Assembly (NCBI GenBank): GCA_905250125.1
Contig: CAJNOL010000334.1
Coordinates: forward strand, 94,354-158,353
Reading direction: 5' to 3'
DNA: 64,000 bases
From: Rotaria sordida
Lineage: Eukaryota; Rotifera; Eurotatoria; Philodinida; Philodinidae
Within the stretch, counting starts at the first letter, position 1, and each line of letters begins with the position of its first letter. Shown piece by piece: positions 1-19,173 of the stretch. A program made the position numbers and the translations under genes. The notes beneath the pieces were generated by a model. It was not told the DNA's origin, searched no databases, and worked only from the letters and a program-made list of their open reading frames with translations.

Positions 1-768
1 TATCAGGATACAGGGCATGACAGAGTGGTTTTTGTTAATTTTTACTTTTTTAAGAGAATAGAAGTTCAATGTCTTGAAAAACTCTCACGAAGTGGCGCTC
101 AAATTGTATCAGTACTCTTTTTTTTTCATAATAGTAGCAAAGCTTAACTCAAAGAATATACTTCGTCATGCCGTACATCTTGACATGCGTTTTCAAACAA
201 AGAAAAAAGTAATTGACTACAATGAAGCTCCTTCGAGAATTCTAGAATGCGTGATCAATAGCACTGAAGCAGAGAAAAGGTGACAAAAATTTTCCACTTT
301 ATATGGAAAAAAAACCGTATTTTTCAAGCAGAAAATGACAGAAATTTTTGAAAGAAAACTGTGTCAGATAAAAAGAATCATGTCATTTATGTAAGATCAC
401 GCATGGGTCTATCTTCTCAAGCGTTTATTTCAATTTTCATTTTTTTCACGAAAATTGACTATTTTTTAGCGAGAGGCTTAATTATCAAAGTTTTACAATT
501 AGAAATTCAATGCGTCACAGTCGTAAAAACAAACAATTTAATTTTTTTTTCATTATATATAGATATATAATGTGTCTGTGCGTTATAAATTCTGACAACT
601 TTTGTATTTTTTCTGTTGTTCTTTCTTATACGAGTTATTCTCGTCTATATTACCTATAATTATAAATCATTGTAATTGGTAATATTATAACCGAATTGAA
701 AAGCGACTATAATGAGAGATCATCGAATGGGATTGTATCAGGAATAAATCATTATTTTATTTTAGATA
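1..768. other. Gene-poor left edge
   Basis: AT-rich sequence with no convincing coding exon. Two open stretches of 69 codons (74-283 and 361-570) show no domain and no codon bias like the real genes nearby. A pyrimidine-rich tract ending in AG at about 763-765, three bases before the TMEM70 start, looks like a splice acceptor. A 5' untranslated exon of the next gene may therefore lie in this interval. Confidence 0.5.
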
Positions 769-1644
769 ATGTTAACCATTATTCGAAATATCGTTGTTTG
801 TCAACAAACGAATGTTTTTCGTTTAAATTCTTTTATTCGTTTAACGAGTTCATTAAAAGAAAAACATAAAGAACATTCAATAAAGGCAAAAGATTTTTTT
901 TTTGATCCAAATTTAATTCAAGCAATTGAAAAAATAAAACAAGGTGATTATGCACCAACACCAATTGATATGAATTCATTAAAATCTAATGAAAATGTTT
1001 CATCAATTGATATGAATTCATTAAAATCTAACCAAAATGTTTCATCAATTCATACGAATTCTAATAATCCATTATCAAAACGTGAAAATCTTCGTCAAAG
1101 TATTCTTGGTAAACTTGTTTATGTTGGAAAATTAGATAAACCATTTAAAGCAGCTAAATCACTTTCATTAGCATCAAGTATTGGTGGTGCTATTTGTTAT
1201 CCAATTATGTTACCAAAAATTCTTGAAGAAGCATCTTTATTTGTAGCTATTGGTTATACAATAATATCAGCAACATTTGTTGTTTTAACACCATCTCTTA
1301 TACAATTAATATGTAAACGATATTTAACATCATTATATTATCATGAACAAACAGAACAATTTACTGGTTTTTATAAAAATTTTTTTATGATGAAAAAACA
1401 AATAAAATTTCGTGCTGAAGATGTTGAAGTACCTCCAATAACTGGAATGTTTACATCAATGTTAATTAAAAAAAAGCCATTCTTTATTAATCATGATGAT
1501 TTTAATGATAAACAAGTATTAATTAAAATGTTAGGTTATGATAAAGAATTTGATTTTAATAAATATACAAAAGATATACAAAAAGACGATGATGATGATG
1601 ATGATAATAATGTTAATGTTAATAATAATAATAGGACAAAATGA
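769..1644 (+). CDS. TMEM70: TMEM70-like mitochondrial assembly factor
   Basis: Single-exon frame of 291 residues. In animals TMEM70 is a mitochondrial inner-membrane protein that helps assemble ATP synthase (complex V) and complex I. Seen here: a short N-terminal stretch free of acidic residues that could be a mitochondrial targeting peptide; a GKLVYVGKLDKP motif near residue 115; two hydrophobic segments around residues 135-185 forming the expected membrane hairpin; then the family-type segment with TSLYYHE and FRAEDVEVPP; and the ending MLGYDKEF, typical of the TMEM70 C-terminus. The tail is Asp/Asn-rich low complexity. Residues 65-100 hold a 14-residue repeat (MNSLKSN core) from a 42-nt DNA tandem repeat, absent from the family as I know it. 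An apparent acceptor AG three bases upstream suggests a 5' UTR intron. The related TMEM186/TMEM223 proteins are less likely. Confidence 0.8.
   Translation: MLTIIRNIVVCQQTNVFRLNSFIRLTSSLKEKHKEHSIKAKDFFFDPNLIQAIEKIKQGDYAPTPIDMNSLKSNENVSSIDMNSLKSNQNVSSIHTNSNNPLSKRENLRQSILGKLVYVGKLDKPFKAAKSLSLASSIGGAICYPIMLPKILEEASLFVAIGYTIISATFVVLTPSLIQLICKRYLTSLYYHEQTEQFTGFYKNFFMMKKQIKFRAEDVEVPPITGMFTSMLIKKKPFFINHDDFNDKQVLIKMLGYDKEFDFNKYTKDIQKDDDDDDDNNVNVNNNNRTK
962..1060 (+). repeat. 42-nt in-frame tandem repeat in the TMEM70-like gene
   Basis: Units start at 962, 1004 and 1046 (the third is partial and diverged), each encoding about 14 residues with an IDMNSLKSN core. The period is a multiple of three, so copy-number change keeps the frame. 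Confidence 0.8.
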
Positions 1645-4600
1645 ACTTTAAAAAAAAGAAAAAAAGAAACAAATCTTTAGTTGTTCAGTTATAATAAAAC
1701 AAAAAAGAAAACTAGATTGATATTGCTTGAAAAATATATTGTTCAAACAAGACAGAAAACTCAAGTTGTTCGACTTGTAAAAAATAAAAGATTCAAATAA
1801 TCATAATCAATATCATGAGACTATGCTAAAGACATTTATTAAGGTACGAAACACTTTATAGCAATTTTTTTTTCTCGAATTCCACAACCAAAGTTCATAT
1901 TTTGTAACGCGATGATCTTAAGAACGTCACATTGTCTGATACTGAGATGTTAACATTTCAATATGATACAAATATTATCCGATTTTTTGTATGATTTTTC
2001 GTTTGTCCTAAGTAAAATCCGGATATTATAAATAATCTATGGATTTAATTTTCATTATATCAATATAATGAAGCAAGACTATGCGTTAATCTTTAAAATA
2101 ATAATCCATCAATGGATAGTTGCTGACATATTTCTGTTGTTAATTAACAGAATTCTATAGAGGACTACTAATAATACTGTTTGTTATGGTTACACAGGAA
2201 AAAAGAGAGTCGGAAATATCAAAATGTTCTTTTTTTTATCAAAGACTCGTAGAAAAAACAAAACTTCACAATTTGTTGATGACAGTAATATAAACGAATA
2301 CAATTTCATTCATATATATGAATACGATACGTAAAGCTAATGTACAAAGGATATTAAATATTGACATCTATTGTATTTCAACAAAATGTTTAGTGAAACA
2401 CGACCTGATTTCGCAGTAATTTCCTAATGTGAACAAATTGAATTAAGAAATGTGTTTTCCATAATAACCTAGCAGTAAAAATTGAGTGAATGTACTGTAA
2501 ATTTTTTCTACTTTGAGAAAAGTGTAAAAATTTTGTTACTTTCAATCAGATTTTTATATAAGAGTCAAATTTTGAGATAAGTTTACAACTCCAAACCATT
2601 TTCTGGGTAGCAAACATTAATGTAGGGTCCTACAAAATTCTATCTTGTCTCGTAGGTCTTTCTGCAAGAAATATTTAGGTTAGAAAAGCTTCTTAATCTT
2701 TTTTTTTTGTTGCTGAATGTACTTACATTCGCAACAATTGTGAGTCAAAGCGATGGCTATTGAATTTCATGGAAGATTCAAACTTGTACACATTTAAAAA
2801 AAAAAACAGATAAATTTATTTCGTCTTCCAAGATGATAGCCAAATTAGTCATCGAGTTAGTTCTGCCTTTGTGACAGTATTTTCAAAATCTTTTATAATT
2901 GATTTGTTATCAGCAATGATGATAAAGCTCGCGCGATTATTAGAGAAAATTTGAATGAATGATTCTCTACTCTGTTGCTTGAAAAACTCTAAATACTTTA
3001 AAAAACCTTGACTTCTCTAAGAAAGCTATAAACTTTGTCGATAATTTCAATTGCCATTTCATAAGTAAAATCATTCTATTAAATGAAGTCTCCATAAAAT
3101 GGAAGAACCTAAGGTCATATCTTCCGAAATAAAAGATAGAAGTTGTCGACAAACTTTCACAATTTGCTGAAAAACAAAGCTCCGATAATTTATCCAAAAT
3201 GAGAACAAAGTATAGCCTAAACTATTTACAAATCAAAGAAATTTATAATCTGAATTTCTTCGAAAATCAAACGAAACTTATCACAAACATTTCTCAAAAT
3301 GGAAGGAACTTCCACTCAAACTTTCAAAAGCTGAAGAGAATACCTTTCCACAGGTCACCTCACCACTAATTATATATAATACGCTTTACAAAATTAAATT
3401 TTATTTCAATTAAAACTTTTCAATTGCACATTTTTTTTTCTGTAATTACTTCAAACTAATTGAAATTTTTCTTTTTACTTTTGTGGAATAAAACAAAAAA
3501 AAACCCATATCTTATTCAAGATTGAAAATAGATTGCTATCTATTGTTACGCTCTGTCAAGGATTTCTATCTACTCGTGCTATTGCTTTTTAACACTTAGT
3601 AGATTACATTAAGAAAAAAAAGAATTTTTTTTTAAATCAATTAAAGACAAGTGTTCAATTTGAACTTAGAGATGTAATAGTAAGAATAAAAAGAGACTAA
3701 CTTATTTTTAGAATATATCTTAAAATCTTGTGAAGATTAGCTTCTTATCGAATATAATAATATTAAACTACACTGTAGATTTATTTCTCTTTTCTTTTGT
3801 ATTATATCTTAATAAAGAAGTCATTGTAAGGAGTATAAGAGCTTGTTGATTACTTATGTATACAATTCTCTAACAATTATATCGACTGTTTCGTGATGCA
3901 GAATAAATGAATTTTTGTTTTCTGTCGATTAATATATACTTGGAGCTTACCATATCATCTCTAGTGAATTAAGTGAACATACAATAACAATTACTATAGA
4001 GCATTCGAATTCATTGATATTACATCATTGTGACCTTTTTCTTTTCCAAATGAATACACAATATAAAATTTTCTTTTATATTAAATAGAATTTTCTTTTT
4101 CTCCTTCAATGAATTCCTATCAATTGAAAATCGAACAAAGAAAATTTTAAAAAAACATATATAAATAATAAATTGATATTTTCTTGTGGTTAAAATTAAA
4201 AGATATAAACTAATTATCGAAAGTTCTTTTCTTTTCTTTTCTTTCACCTTAATAAAAACTGCCAAAAGATTTCATCAAGATGTGTGTATTTTAATCATTT
4301 ACATCAAGAGACTTTGCCAAATATTCTCAACCAAAGAGCTTTGAAAAAAAAATAAGAATTGTTCTTTAAAATATAAGCAAACAAAATATATTATTTTAAC
4401 AAAAAAAAAAAAAAAAAAGTTCAATAATTACAAAAATTGATATCCTCAGAAAGTTTCTAATTAATGAAACATGTTTATTTTTCATTAATTTCAGTCAACA
4501 AGAAGAATTGTCGAAAAATACATATCAAGTTTTCTTTCTTTTAAACTCTTCAATCTGACTACGACATCTACTTAAGAGCTCAAAATTAATTATCATTATA

Positions 4601-6056
4601 GGTTACATTTTTTATGAATCTGATCGAATATTGTATTAAAAGATTACTTTTAGAATCAACATAGAAATTCTTCTATTTGAATAATGACTAATAAAATACC
4701 TATCGAGTAAAGTTCTTATACTTTATTAATTAGTAAATATGTTTTACAATTCTTTAAAAATCAATGTAGTTATTTGTCAAATAAACTTATTCTACATTCA
4801 ATGAAGAAACAAAAAAAAAACGTTCTAGGTAACATTACAAAAAAAACATTATATCTCATTCGAGAAATAGATTTACATTAATAAAAAAAATTCTTGTATA
4901 AACTAGAATTTTATAACGTAAGAAAAAGAAAAATGTTTAAGATGTCAATTAAAGTAAGAAAGAAAAGTTTTTTCTACATACTTCTATTATTGTTAAATAA
5001 ATCTTGATGATTACCGTTGTTCATTACGCCAGTTCAATACAGGTTTTGACGACAACGAACAAATAGAATATCCATGTCCGAATTATCAACAAAACCTGCA
5101 CTTATAGCTTCTTAGTAGATAGAATTTCTTTCATTCATTCACTTATCTTTTAAATGGGACGTCAGCTTGCATCGACAGGCAGTTTGTTTAGTTGTCATTT
5201 GATGAGTACTTGTGCTATTCAGCTGTTGAATTTTTTTTACAGAATATTCTTGATGTGGTCGACGACGATGGCTAGAACAAGTTATTACTTTTCTTTTGTT
5301 TCATTTTTAAATACAAATGGTCGACATTCTACATTACATCACCAGGGAATAAAATAAAGAGAAAAAGAAAAAGAGTAAAGGAGACACAGAAAGAGAGAGA
5401 GAGAAAGGAAAACTACTGTTTAAAACACTTGATATTTGATTTACTTGAATATATTTTTTTTCATATTTGTTTTTTTTTCCTCATTTCTGAATGCTCAATG
5501 GGATGAAGTTATTAAAAAAAAAAACAGAAGTTGTCTTACCAAGTAAAACTAACATATTTTTCTTATCAACAACGTGTTATAGAGGTAAAAACCCATAAAA
5601 CTGTCGTGTATGTCGACATATAACATGTCTAATAGCCGGCACAAGTCTAATTTCTCTAGGGCTGTTCTCTACATGCGTGCATGACTATGTGAGTATGTAT
5701 GCGTATATGTGCTACAGTAATGCTTCGAGTTGTAACTAGCAAGGTGATAGGTAGTCTAATAGAACAGAGTGAAAGCGGGTCTTTGGGGAATCGTCGTCGT
5801 CTTTGTCGCTCGTCTCGAATATAAAAATGAGTTTCCGTTTCTTCTTCCTTTTTCTTCTCTTTCTTTCAACGTCTTACATTATTTTACTTGTCGCGCCTTT
5901 TTACTGAAGTTTTAACACTTTAAGATAGCAATAACAAAAAAGAAATTTCTGCAATGTAGACTTGCCTTTTTTTTTCTTCTTAGGCTTGATTGTTGTAATG
6001 GTTGAATGAAATGCGCTTTTGTTTTTGTCTGTATCTATTAACATTGCATCCCTTCC

Positions 6057-6087
<31 letters not shown>

Positions 6088-6722
6088 GATGATCGATTAA
6101 AATTTTGAATGAACTTGATGAAGAATAAACTTCAAGTTCTTTTTTGTTTTCTTTCATCGAACATTGAACAAGTCCAATCGATTCTACTGCATACATTCAC
6201 TTTCCTATCATTATCATGATAATATTAGAGATGTTGACACTTGACAAACATCGATGACAATGCATACTGCCATAATGATGGCATATTGTTGTATCTTTTA
6301 TGGAGAATATATTGAATAGATATTTGCTATTCGAAAAAAAAAAACGAAGAAATTTTCGTCAGGCAATATTTGCAAGAGAAGGAGGTTTGTTAAGAGGAGG
6401 AGGAAGAAGAGGAGAGCAAGCAGGACGACAACGACGAAGAAGCAAAGAACGAACATCTCATTTTGTTTTTCTTCTTCGTTTCTCTTGATATCTATGACGT
6501 ATATTTAAATTGAATCAATAGTATAACAAGACTGTATTGACACAGTGACTTAATTCATTTAATTGAATAGAGATAATCTTTTTCTTTTTATTGATTCTCT
6601 GTTACATCTTCATTACAATAAATGTGTTTTACACACGAAAAAAATACGAACAAATAATGGTTTATATGAGAAGAATCTATACAAAAAAAAACTAATATTA
6701 ATAACAGTTAATTCATTCCTAT
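1645..6722. other. 5 kb intergenic stretch without recognisable genes
   Basis: No exon, RNA gene or clear transposon end was recognised on either strand. Open frames in it (2967-3197 -, 4020-4265 -, 5154-5357 +, 6300-6488 +, 6563-6781 +) are short, low in complexity and domain-free. It holds homopolymer tracts, an (AT)n run at 6057-6084, and a GC-richer patch around 5620-5830 with an AATATAAAAATGAG string that could be core-promoter-like. It separates the 3' end of the TMEM70-like gene from the 3' end of SPT16. Confidence 0.5.
6057..6084. repeat. (AT)n microsatellite
   Basis: About 14 uninterrupted AT dinucleotides in intergenic DNA. Similar shorter runs lie at about 10950-10971 (SPT16 intron) and 37767-37789 (UBE3A intron). 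Confidence 0.9.
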
Positions 6723-13495
<6,773 letters not shown>

Positions 13496-14134
13496 CTAGA
13501 AAATTAATTCTTTAATATTGAAAAAACTCTTTATGATAAAAAAACAATGTCATCTATTTGAATCGTACATCACATGTTGATCGAAATCACCTACCTTCTA
13601 GAAGCCAGAATTATAAAATGAAATGAAACAATTGCGGTTGAACATATACATGAACAATGATAGATAGACAAAAGGAGAATTTCGTCATTGGTGAAAGAAA
13701 CAAACGAACAATAATCCAATAAAATCATTTTCAAATCTAGTAGAACACTTTTTACAATTAGATTTTTATATGAAATTAAAAAATAATCATTCATGTTAAT
13801 AATTATAGAATTTAAGAATTCATTTCCTTAGTTGTTGACTTACGACATCTGTTAGAATATTAAACACATTCGAGACTAGTCTCTTTTTAATATCTTATGA
13901 GAAATTTCTGTCATTTCATTGAAGTCATTAATATTATGGAGAACTATTTCAATTGAAATTGAACAATCTCAACTGTCGCAACTAATTATTCAAAGAATAT
14001 AACAGATATGATCTAGACTTTCTTTTATTTCATCAAAGCAACTTATAGAAACTGTTTGAGACAAAAAAAAAACTTGATTTATTTTGAAATAAATTTATTT
14101 CGATTCAAAAATGACCATACAGAATGTATTTCTT
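13496..14134. other. Spacer upstream of SPT16
   Basis: Lies between the SPT16 start and the 3' end of the secreted repeat gene, both on the minus strand, so it must contain the SPT16 promoter and the terminator of the neighbour. No exon is visible; the open frame at 13591-13794 has no domain. No clear TATA element was picked out. Confidence 0.5.
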
Positions 14135-16299
14135 TTACGATGATCCTTGAACTGGTTGAATTGTTGGTGGTACAAGATTTTGAATACCATTAAGAAGACT
14201 TTGAAGTGTTTCTTGAAGGACAGTTGGAATTTGATGAAGATCAGTGTTAAGAGCATTAACATTGCCCAATAAATTTAACAATGAAAGAACTGTTGAAATT
14301 GATGTACCTTGTGGTAAAAGATGTGAGACACTTGACAATAAATTAGCATTGTGACCAAGTGAATCCAAAAGATTACGGCCAGTAGCTAAAATCAATTGAA
14401 ATTTGAATTATATTTATAATAATCGATAAAAAAAGAAAAAGAAAAATGATCAAATTATACCTTGTGGTTGAGCTCCAACAAGGTTAAGTAATTGTTGAAC
14501 AACAAGTTGACCAGCTTGACCAGCACCATTAACAAGACCAGCTAATGTTTCATTAAGTAAAGTAGGAATTTGATGAATATCATGATTAAGTTGATTAACA
14601 TTGTTCAATAAATTAAGAATGGAAAGAATGCTCGAAATTGATGTGCCTTGTGGTAACATATGAGTAATGCTTGAAAGTAAATTTGTATTTTGACCAAGAG
14701 CACCCAAAAGATTTCGGCTTGTACCAGCTATAAGAAAAATCAAAAGTTCGATTGTTATTTTGAAAAAAAAAAGAAAAGCATATATAAATATAACTTACAA
14801 TGAGGACCAACAAGACTAAGCAATTGCTGAACAATGACATCACCAGCTTGACCAGCACCAGCAACAACACTAGCTAAAGTTTGATTAAGTAAAGCAGGAA
14901 TTTGATGAATATCATGATTAAGTTGGTTAACATTGTTCAATAAATTGAGAATGGAAAGAATAGACGAAATTGATGTACCTTGTGGTAACATATGAGTAAT
15001 GCTTGAAAGTAAATTTGTATTTTGACCAAGAGCACCCAAAAGATTTCGGCTAGCACTATCTATTATTTAAATAAATAAATAAATAAAAAATAAAAATTCA
15101 TTGTTAAATCTGATGATTTACTTTGATTAGTAACACTGGAAACAGCACCAATCAATTGATCAATAATGAGTTGACTAGCTTGACCTGTTCCATTGAGAAT
15201 GCTAGTGAGTGTTTGATTGATCAAATGAGGAATTTGATGAACCTAAGAATAATATTCTGTTTTGTTTTTAAATATCTCATTAAAATCTCAACATACATCA
15301 CTTGATAATAGATGAACATTATTAAGTAAGTTCAAAATTGATATAGCTGTTCCCAAGTTAGTACCATGTGTAGCACTGGTCAATGTTTGTAAAATATTGC
15401 TACCAGAAAGAAGTGAACCTAATGGATTGCTTCGGCGACTTATGGCTATTAAAAAAACAGTTGATAATATTTGATTTATATTTTATAATGTGTACATGAT
15501 ACTTACTAGGTCCGTTACAAGCAGAAAGACTTGGACAACATTCACCGGCTGGTACTGGAGCGGGTCTACCATCAGGACAAATTTTAAGATCCATGGTACA
15601 CATAACGAAAGCACAATTTGTAATGGCTATAACAAAAGAATTATAATAAACACGAGAATATAGACTCCTCATTCCAATAGAAGGCCTCCGAAGCTTCTAG
15701 TACGACTAAAATATCCATTTGTTAATCTGTGATGATGCTAGAATACCTGTTCTCAGGCAAAGTAGCAGTTACAGAGTATCTAGTGATCATGATCATAGAC
15801 GTTGATGGAAAATGAAAACAGTTTCTAGAGCTTATTCTTAATTATGAGTATTTAACGTTCGAAGAAATATACTTGATATGCAGATGACGCCTGACCAAGA
15901 GTAACTTTACAGCATCTGCGAAGTTGTCTGAACACAATAGAAACTCAAGGACTACTAATACGTCTTTTACATCGATCTTTCTAGAGGAATCTTCGATTTT
16001 GGAGAAACGTTTATTGCAAAATCTATAGATTAACATACGTTTAATTGGATGAATATTTGGTTTGCAAGCACTCAATGATGGACAGCATCCACCGGCTGGA
16101 ATTGGAGCCCGTGTACCATCAGGACAAATCTTAATATCCATCGTACAGAAAGTATGGAGACAGTTTGGTCTGAGTGCTATTTAAAAAATGAAATCATAGT
16201 GAAAATAGTTTTAACATTGATATTTTATTTAATTAACTTACGTAAAATACTACCACAGGCAACACCAAGAGTAATAAATAAGCAGATAAGAAATTTCAT
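14135..16299 (-). CDS. Secreted protein: two Cys modules plus four ~85-residue hydrophobic repeats
   Basis: Eight exons in phase give about 454 residues: 16299-16242, 16176-16039, 15626-15507, 15445-15297, 15242-15122, 15059-14799, 14727-14461, 14385-14135. Exon 1 encodes a signal peptide (MKFLICLFITLGVACGS). Exons 2 and 3 each encode one Cys module, CTMDxKICPDG then PAPxPAG then CCPSLSAC. The rest is four tandem repeats, one per exon for the last three and split over exons 4-5 for the first. Each repeat runs SRNLLGALGQNTNLLSS, LPQGTSISS, ILNLLNNVNQL, HQIPxLLxxTL, QAG, then QQLLxLVG. They are rich in Leu and lack Cys, suggesting amphipathic helices. Repeats 2 and 3 are nearly identical in DNA, so duplication is recent. 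I recognise no family; the modules faintly recall small extracellular Cys domains. A secreted matrix, mucus or surface role is inference. Confidence 0.85.
14461..15059 (-). repeat. Recent exon-scale tandem duplication
   Basis: Exons 15059-14799 and 14727-14461 of the secreted repeat gene share long identical stretches and similar lengths (261 and 267 nt). Both are phase-1 symmetric, so whole-exon duplication keeps the frame. The flanking repeats (exons 4-5 and exon 8) are clearly more diverged. Confidence 0.8.
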
Positions 16300-16314
16300 T
16301 TTTCGTGTATTTGT

Positions 16315-16369
16315 CTAAATGATTGTCAAATATTCAAAAAATGTTTTTATTTTAATATCGTTATCTTAC
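16315..16369 (-). other. 5' UTR intron of the secreted repeat gene
   Basis: On the minus strand a GTAAGA donor at 16369 and a TTTAG acceptor ending at 16315 bound a 55-bp intron, 15 bases before the start codon. Size and signals match the coding introns of this gene. Confidence 0.6.
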
Positions 16370-16440
16370 CTTTTAGAAATCACGGAAAAGGATCAGAAGA
16401 GCTTTAAGAAAGCAGTTACTTAAATACAAATTTACTACCA

Positions 16441-16446
16441 TTTATA
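16441..16446 (-). promoter_or_regulatory. TATA box for the secreted repeat gene
   Basis: TATAAA on the minus strand (context CTATAAATGG) lies about 70 bp upstream of the predicted 5' UTR intron donor. With usual spacing, transcription would start near 16412. Assigned by position and motif only. Confidence 0.45.
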
Positions 16447-16449
16447 GTC

Positions 16450-17332
16450 TTATGAGTGGACTTTATCTCCAGATGGTTTAATTCTCATATCGATTTTATC
16501 CAATAATATTAGTTTTTTAAATTTGTTCTTGTTGATTGATAACAAATGCACCTACGCTTAAAAAAATATCTACGTTCTATTTTGCTGAAATATTTATTTT
16601 ATAGACTGTTCGAACTGAAAAATTGGAACTTTGATATTGAGATAAAAGTAGAACCAAATTACACATCTCATCAGTTAACTTTCCGATCATTCTATGATTG
16701 TCTCAATTAAATACAATTTGATTGTAGAACGTAATATACGATAAAAACGGCATGATATGAATATCTTTATCGTTTTTATTTTTTATTAACAGAATGTCTA
16801 TTTTCTCACGGTCAAATTCCAAAAGCAAGAAACTTGTGAAATTAGTCTATAAGTTGATTTTTAATCTGATAGATAAAATATGATATTTTTTATTTTAATA
16901 TTTCAGCCGACATACAGCGACATCAGTTAACTACTCAGTTCTTTAAACCAACGAATATATCTGAATAGCCAATCTCAAAAAACGAGGGTCGATCAGGACA
17001 TTATTCTGCCGAAAATTTCCTTGGAAAACAAAAAGATTCTTCAAGAAGGACTATTATTCAGATTACAATATTGCCATAATAATTCATTTTTATTTTGCTT
17101 TTTTTTGTGCTTTTGTTTCACATCAAGTATAATCCATTAAATAGAATCGAGTATGGAAAACTACATTTTTCTATAAGACTTTTAGAGAACAATATGATAA
17201 AATAAAGAAAATATTTTACATTAAGTTAAACTACATATAAGTTTCTACATGATTGTATTTAACTATATATTCTTGCATATTTATATGATTTGGTATTGTA
17301 GATTTGAAATTTCGTATTTTATTTTAATAATA
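16450..17332. other. Divergent intergenic region
   Basis: Separates the minus-strand secreted repeat gene from plus-strand eIF3j, so both promoters should lie here. AT-rich, with no coding exon recognised. Confidence 0.5.
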
Positions 17333-18093
17333 ATGACTGATCATTGGCAAGATAACAGTATAGCAAGTGCTGAAGTAAAAGGTGATGATGAAATTCCCGA
17401 AGATTGGGAAGCTGAATTAGAAGAAAAAGTTTGTTTTAATTGACTGATAAATTTCTTTGATTATTTAGAAATATTATTTTTCTTTAGCCTAAAAAACCAG
17501 TTGTCGAAGAAAAACCAAAAGAATCAACAAAAACAGTATCAACAGCTAAACATAAGACAAATAGAAAAAAATTGAATGATAACGAAGAATCTAATAAACT
17601 TCTTATAAAAGAACCTGATGGAGACTATACGCCAGAAGAACTTGATGAAATACAAAAAAAAGGTGAATTACAAAAAGAACAAGATAAATTAAATATGGCA
17701 TCTGAATTAGTTGAAAATAATGATGAATATCATACATTAGATGATTTTAATTTATTAACAAAAGAAGAATTTCTTAATTATAGTTTTCGTTTACATAATC
17801 GTCTTGAAACATTATCAAAATCAGAATTTTATACTGAATTTATTGATCATTTTCTTAATGGTATAACAAAATCGATGTCAATTGAAAATATTAAACATTT
17901 GCAAGCAACATTACAAGCAATATATTTACGTAAACAAAGTGAAGAACGTGAGAAAAAAGCTAAATCAAAAACTAAAAAACAAAATAAACCAAAACTAACA
18001 ACTGGTCGACGAGCAGACTATGGTGCTTTTGGTGTTGAAGGTGATCAGGATTATGACCAGGATAATGATTTTGATGATGAGGATTTTATGTAA
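17333..18093 (+). CDS. EIF3J: Translation initiation factor eIF3 subunit J
   Basis: eIF3j (Hcr1 in yeast) is a loosely bound eIF3 subunit that sits in the 40S decoding centre during initiation and also acts in recycling. Two exons, 17333-17428 and 17488-18093, joined in phase 0 over a 59-bp intron, give 233 residues (human 258). Family marks: acidic N-terminus with EIPEDWEAELEEK, Lys/Glu-rich coiled-coil-prone middle, the TPEELDEIQKK segment, the YHTLDDFNLLTKEEF region, an AKSKTKKQNKPKLTTG basic stretch, then ADYGAFG and an acidic end closing in DEDFM, as in the family's EDFM terminus. The frame stays open upstream to 17249, but the start at 17333 is preferred because the upstream residues are hydrophobic and unlike eIF3j. 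Confidence 0.9.
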
Positions 18094-19173
18094 AAGTTTT
18101 CAAGTTGTTGTTTGTATTGTTAAAAAAAAATAAAATAACTATCAAAAAAAAAATCCAACACTAGCTACATATTTATGTCCTCAATATAAAATATGCATGC
18201 GATTAATGATTAGTATTGCTATAGTAATATCTTAATAATAGTGTAGAATTTTGAATGAACCATAATTTCTTTAATAAAGCATGAGATTTATGCTATGTTA
18301 AAAGAAACAAGAGGAATATGACAGTGTCAACAGTCTGTTTGCCTGTCCGTTTGCTTGCTTCGTTGTAATGTGACGCAGCGTCATTATTGAGGTACAGTAG
18401 ACAAAAAAAGCAATATGGCGACTGAAACGATAACGATTATTGATTGATATAAATTATTTATTTCATTGTATGATATTTTAATATATTAATATATATTGAT
18501 TCTATTTGAAAATTTCATTGTGTGTTAATACAATATTCGAAAAAAAGTCATATATTTAAAGACATTTCACATTCTAATCAGGTATATAGATATACAGAAT
18601 TCATCATCATCATTCATTGGCGGATGTATACATTTGAGCGAATTATGAAAGAATGTTCATTCTATTGTTTATATGTCATTTCTATTTACATTTTTTATTC
18701 CTTATTTAACTTATATTTATATCATATGATTGTTTTTCTCGACAGATACTAGCTAAAGTTATTGATAAGAAAAAATGATAGAATCAAATAAGATTATCCA
18801 TCATGTTAACAAGCAATGATGGAAATCATATTGAGTTTAAAGTAATTTCTGTTTTATGCATTAGCATTAATTTTTTTTTCTTCTTCTTCTTCTTTTTCTT
18901 CTTTCCAATATGTTTGATGAGATGAGGTCGACGGCAGATGTCGTATCCAGGTTCAGAGCAAAAAACAAAAAAAAAAGTCATGATCTTATTCTTTTTTTCA
19001 AATTCTCTAAGTTCAATTCTTTGTTTCTTTTTTCTGTAATCATAATCATGTCTATTTCTATTTGCTATGTTTGTTCATGTCTTGTCTTTTGTTTGAATAG
19101 ATTCTGCATATTACACACACATATATATAGGCTTTTTTTCCAATGACCGTTCATCAACAATATTTTTATCGTC
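18094..19173. other. Spacer between eIF3j and the C2H2 gene
   Basis: Both neighbours are on the plus strand. A GC-richer patch at 18330-18440 holds a near-perfect 13-bp dyad TGACGCAGCGTCA at about 18371-18383, which could be a bZIP-type site and may mark the downstream promoter. Open frames here (18522-18752, 18910-19146) look random. Confidence 0.45.

Noticed and set aside
2570..3360. Possible long inverted repeat (AACTTTGTCGATAA / GTTGTCGACAAACTTTC)
   Set aside because: Pairing is patchy and AT-driven; it could not be followed beyond about 30 bases by eye.
5827..5907. Short frame encoding a Phe/Leu-rich peptide like a signal sequence, after an AATATAAAAATG string
   Set aside because: It arises from a pyrimidine-rich tract, stops after 26 codons, and no following exon fits.
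6300..6488. 62-codon Arg/Gly-rich frame
   Set aside because: Produced by a purine-rich (GGA/AGA) tract; no domain and no splice partners.
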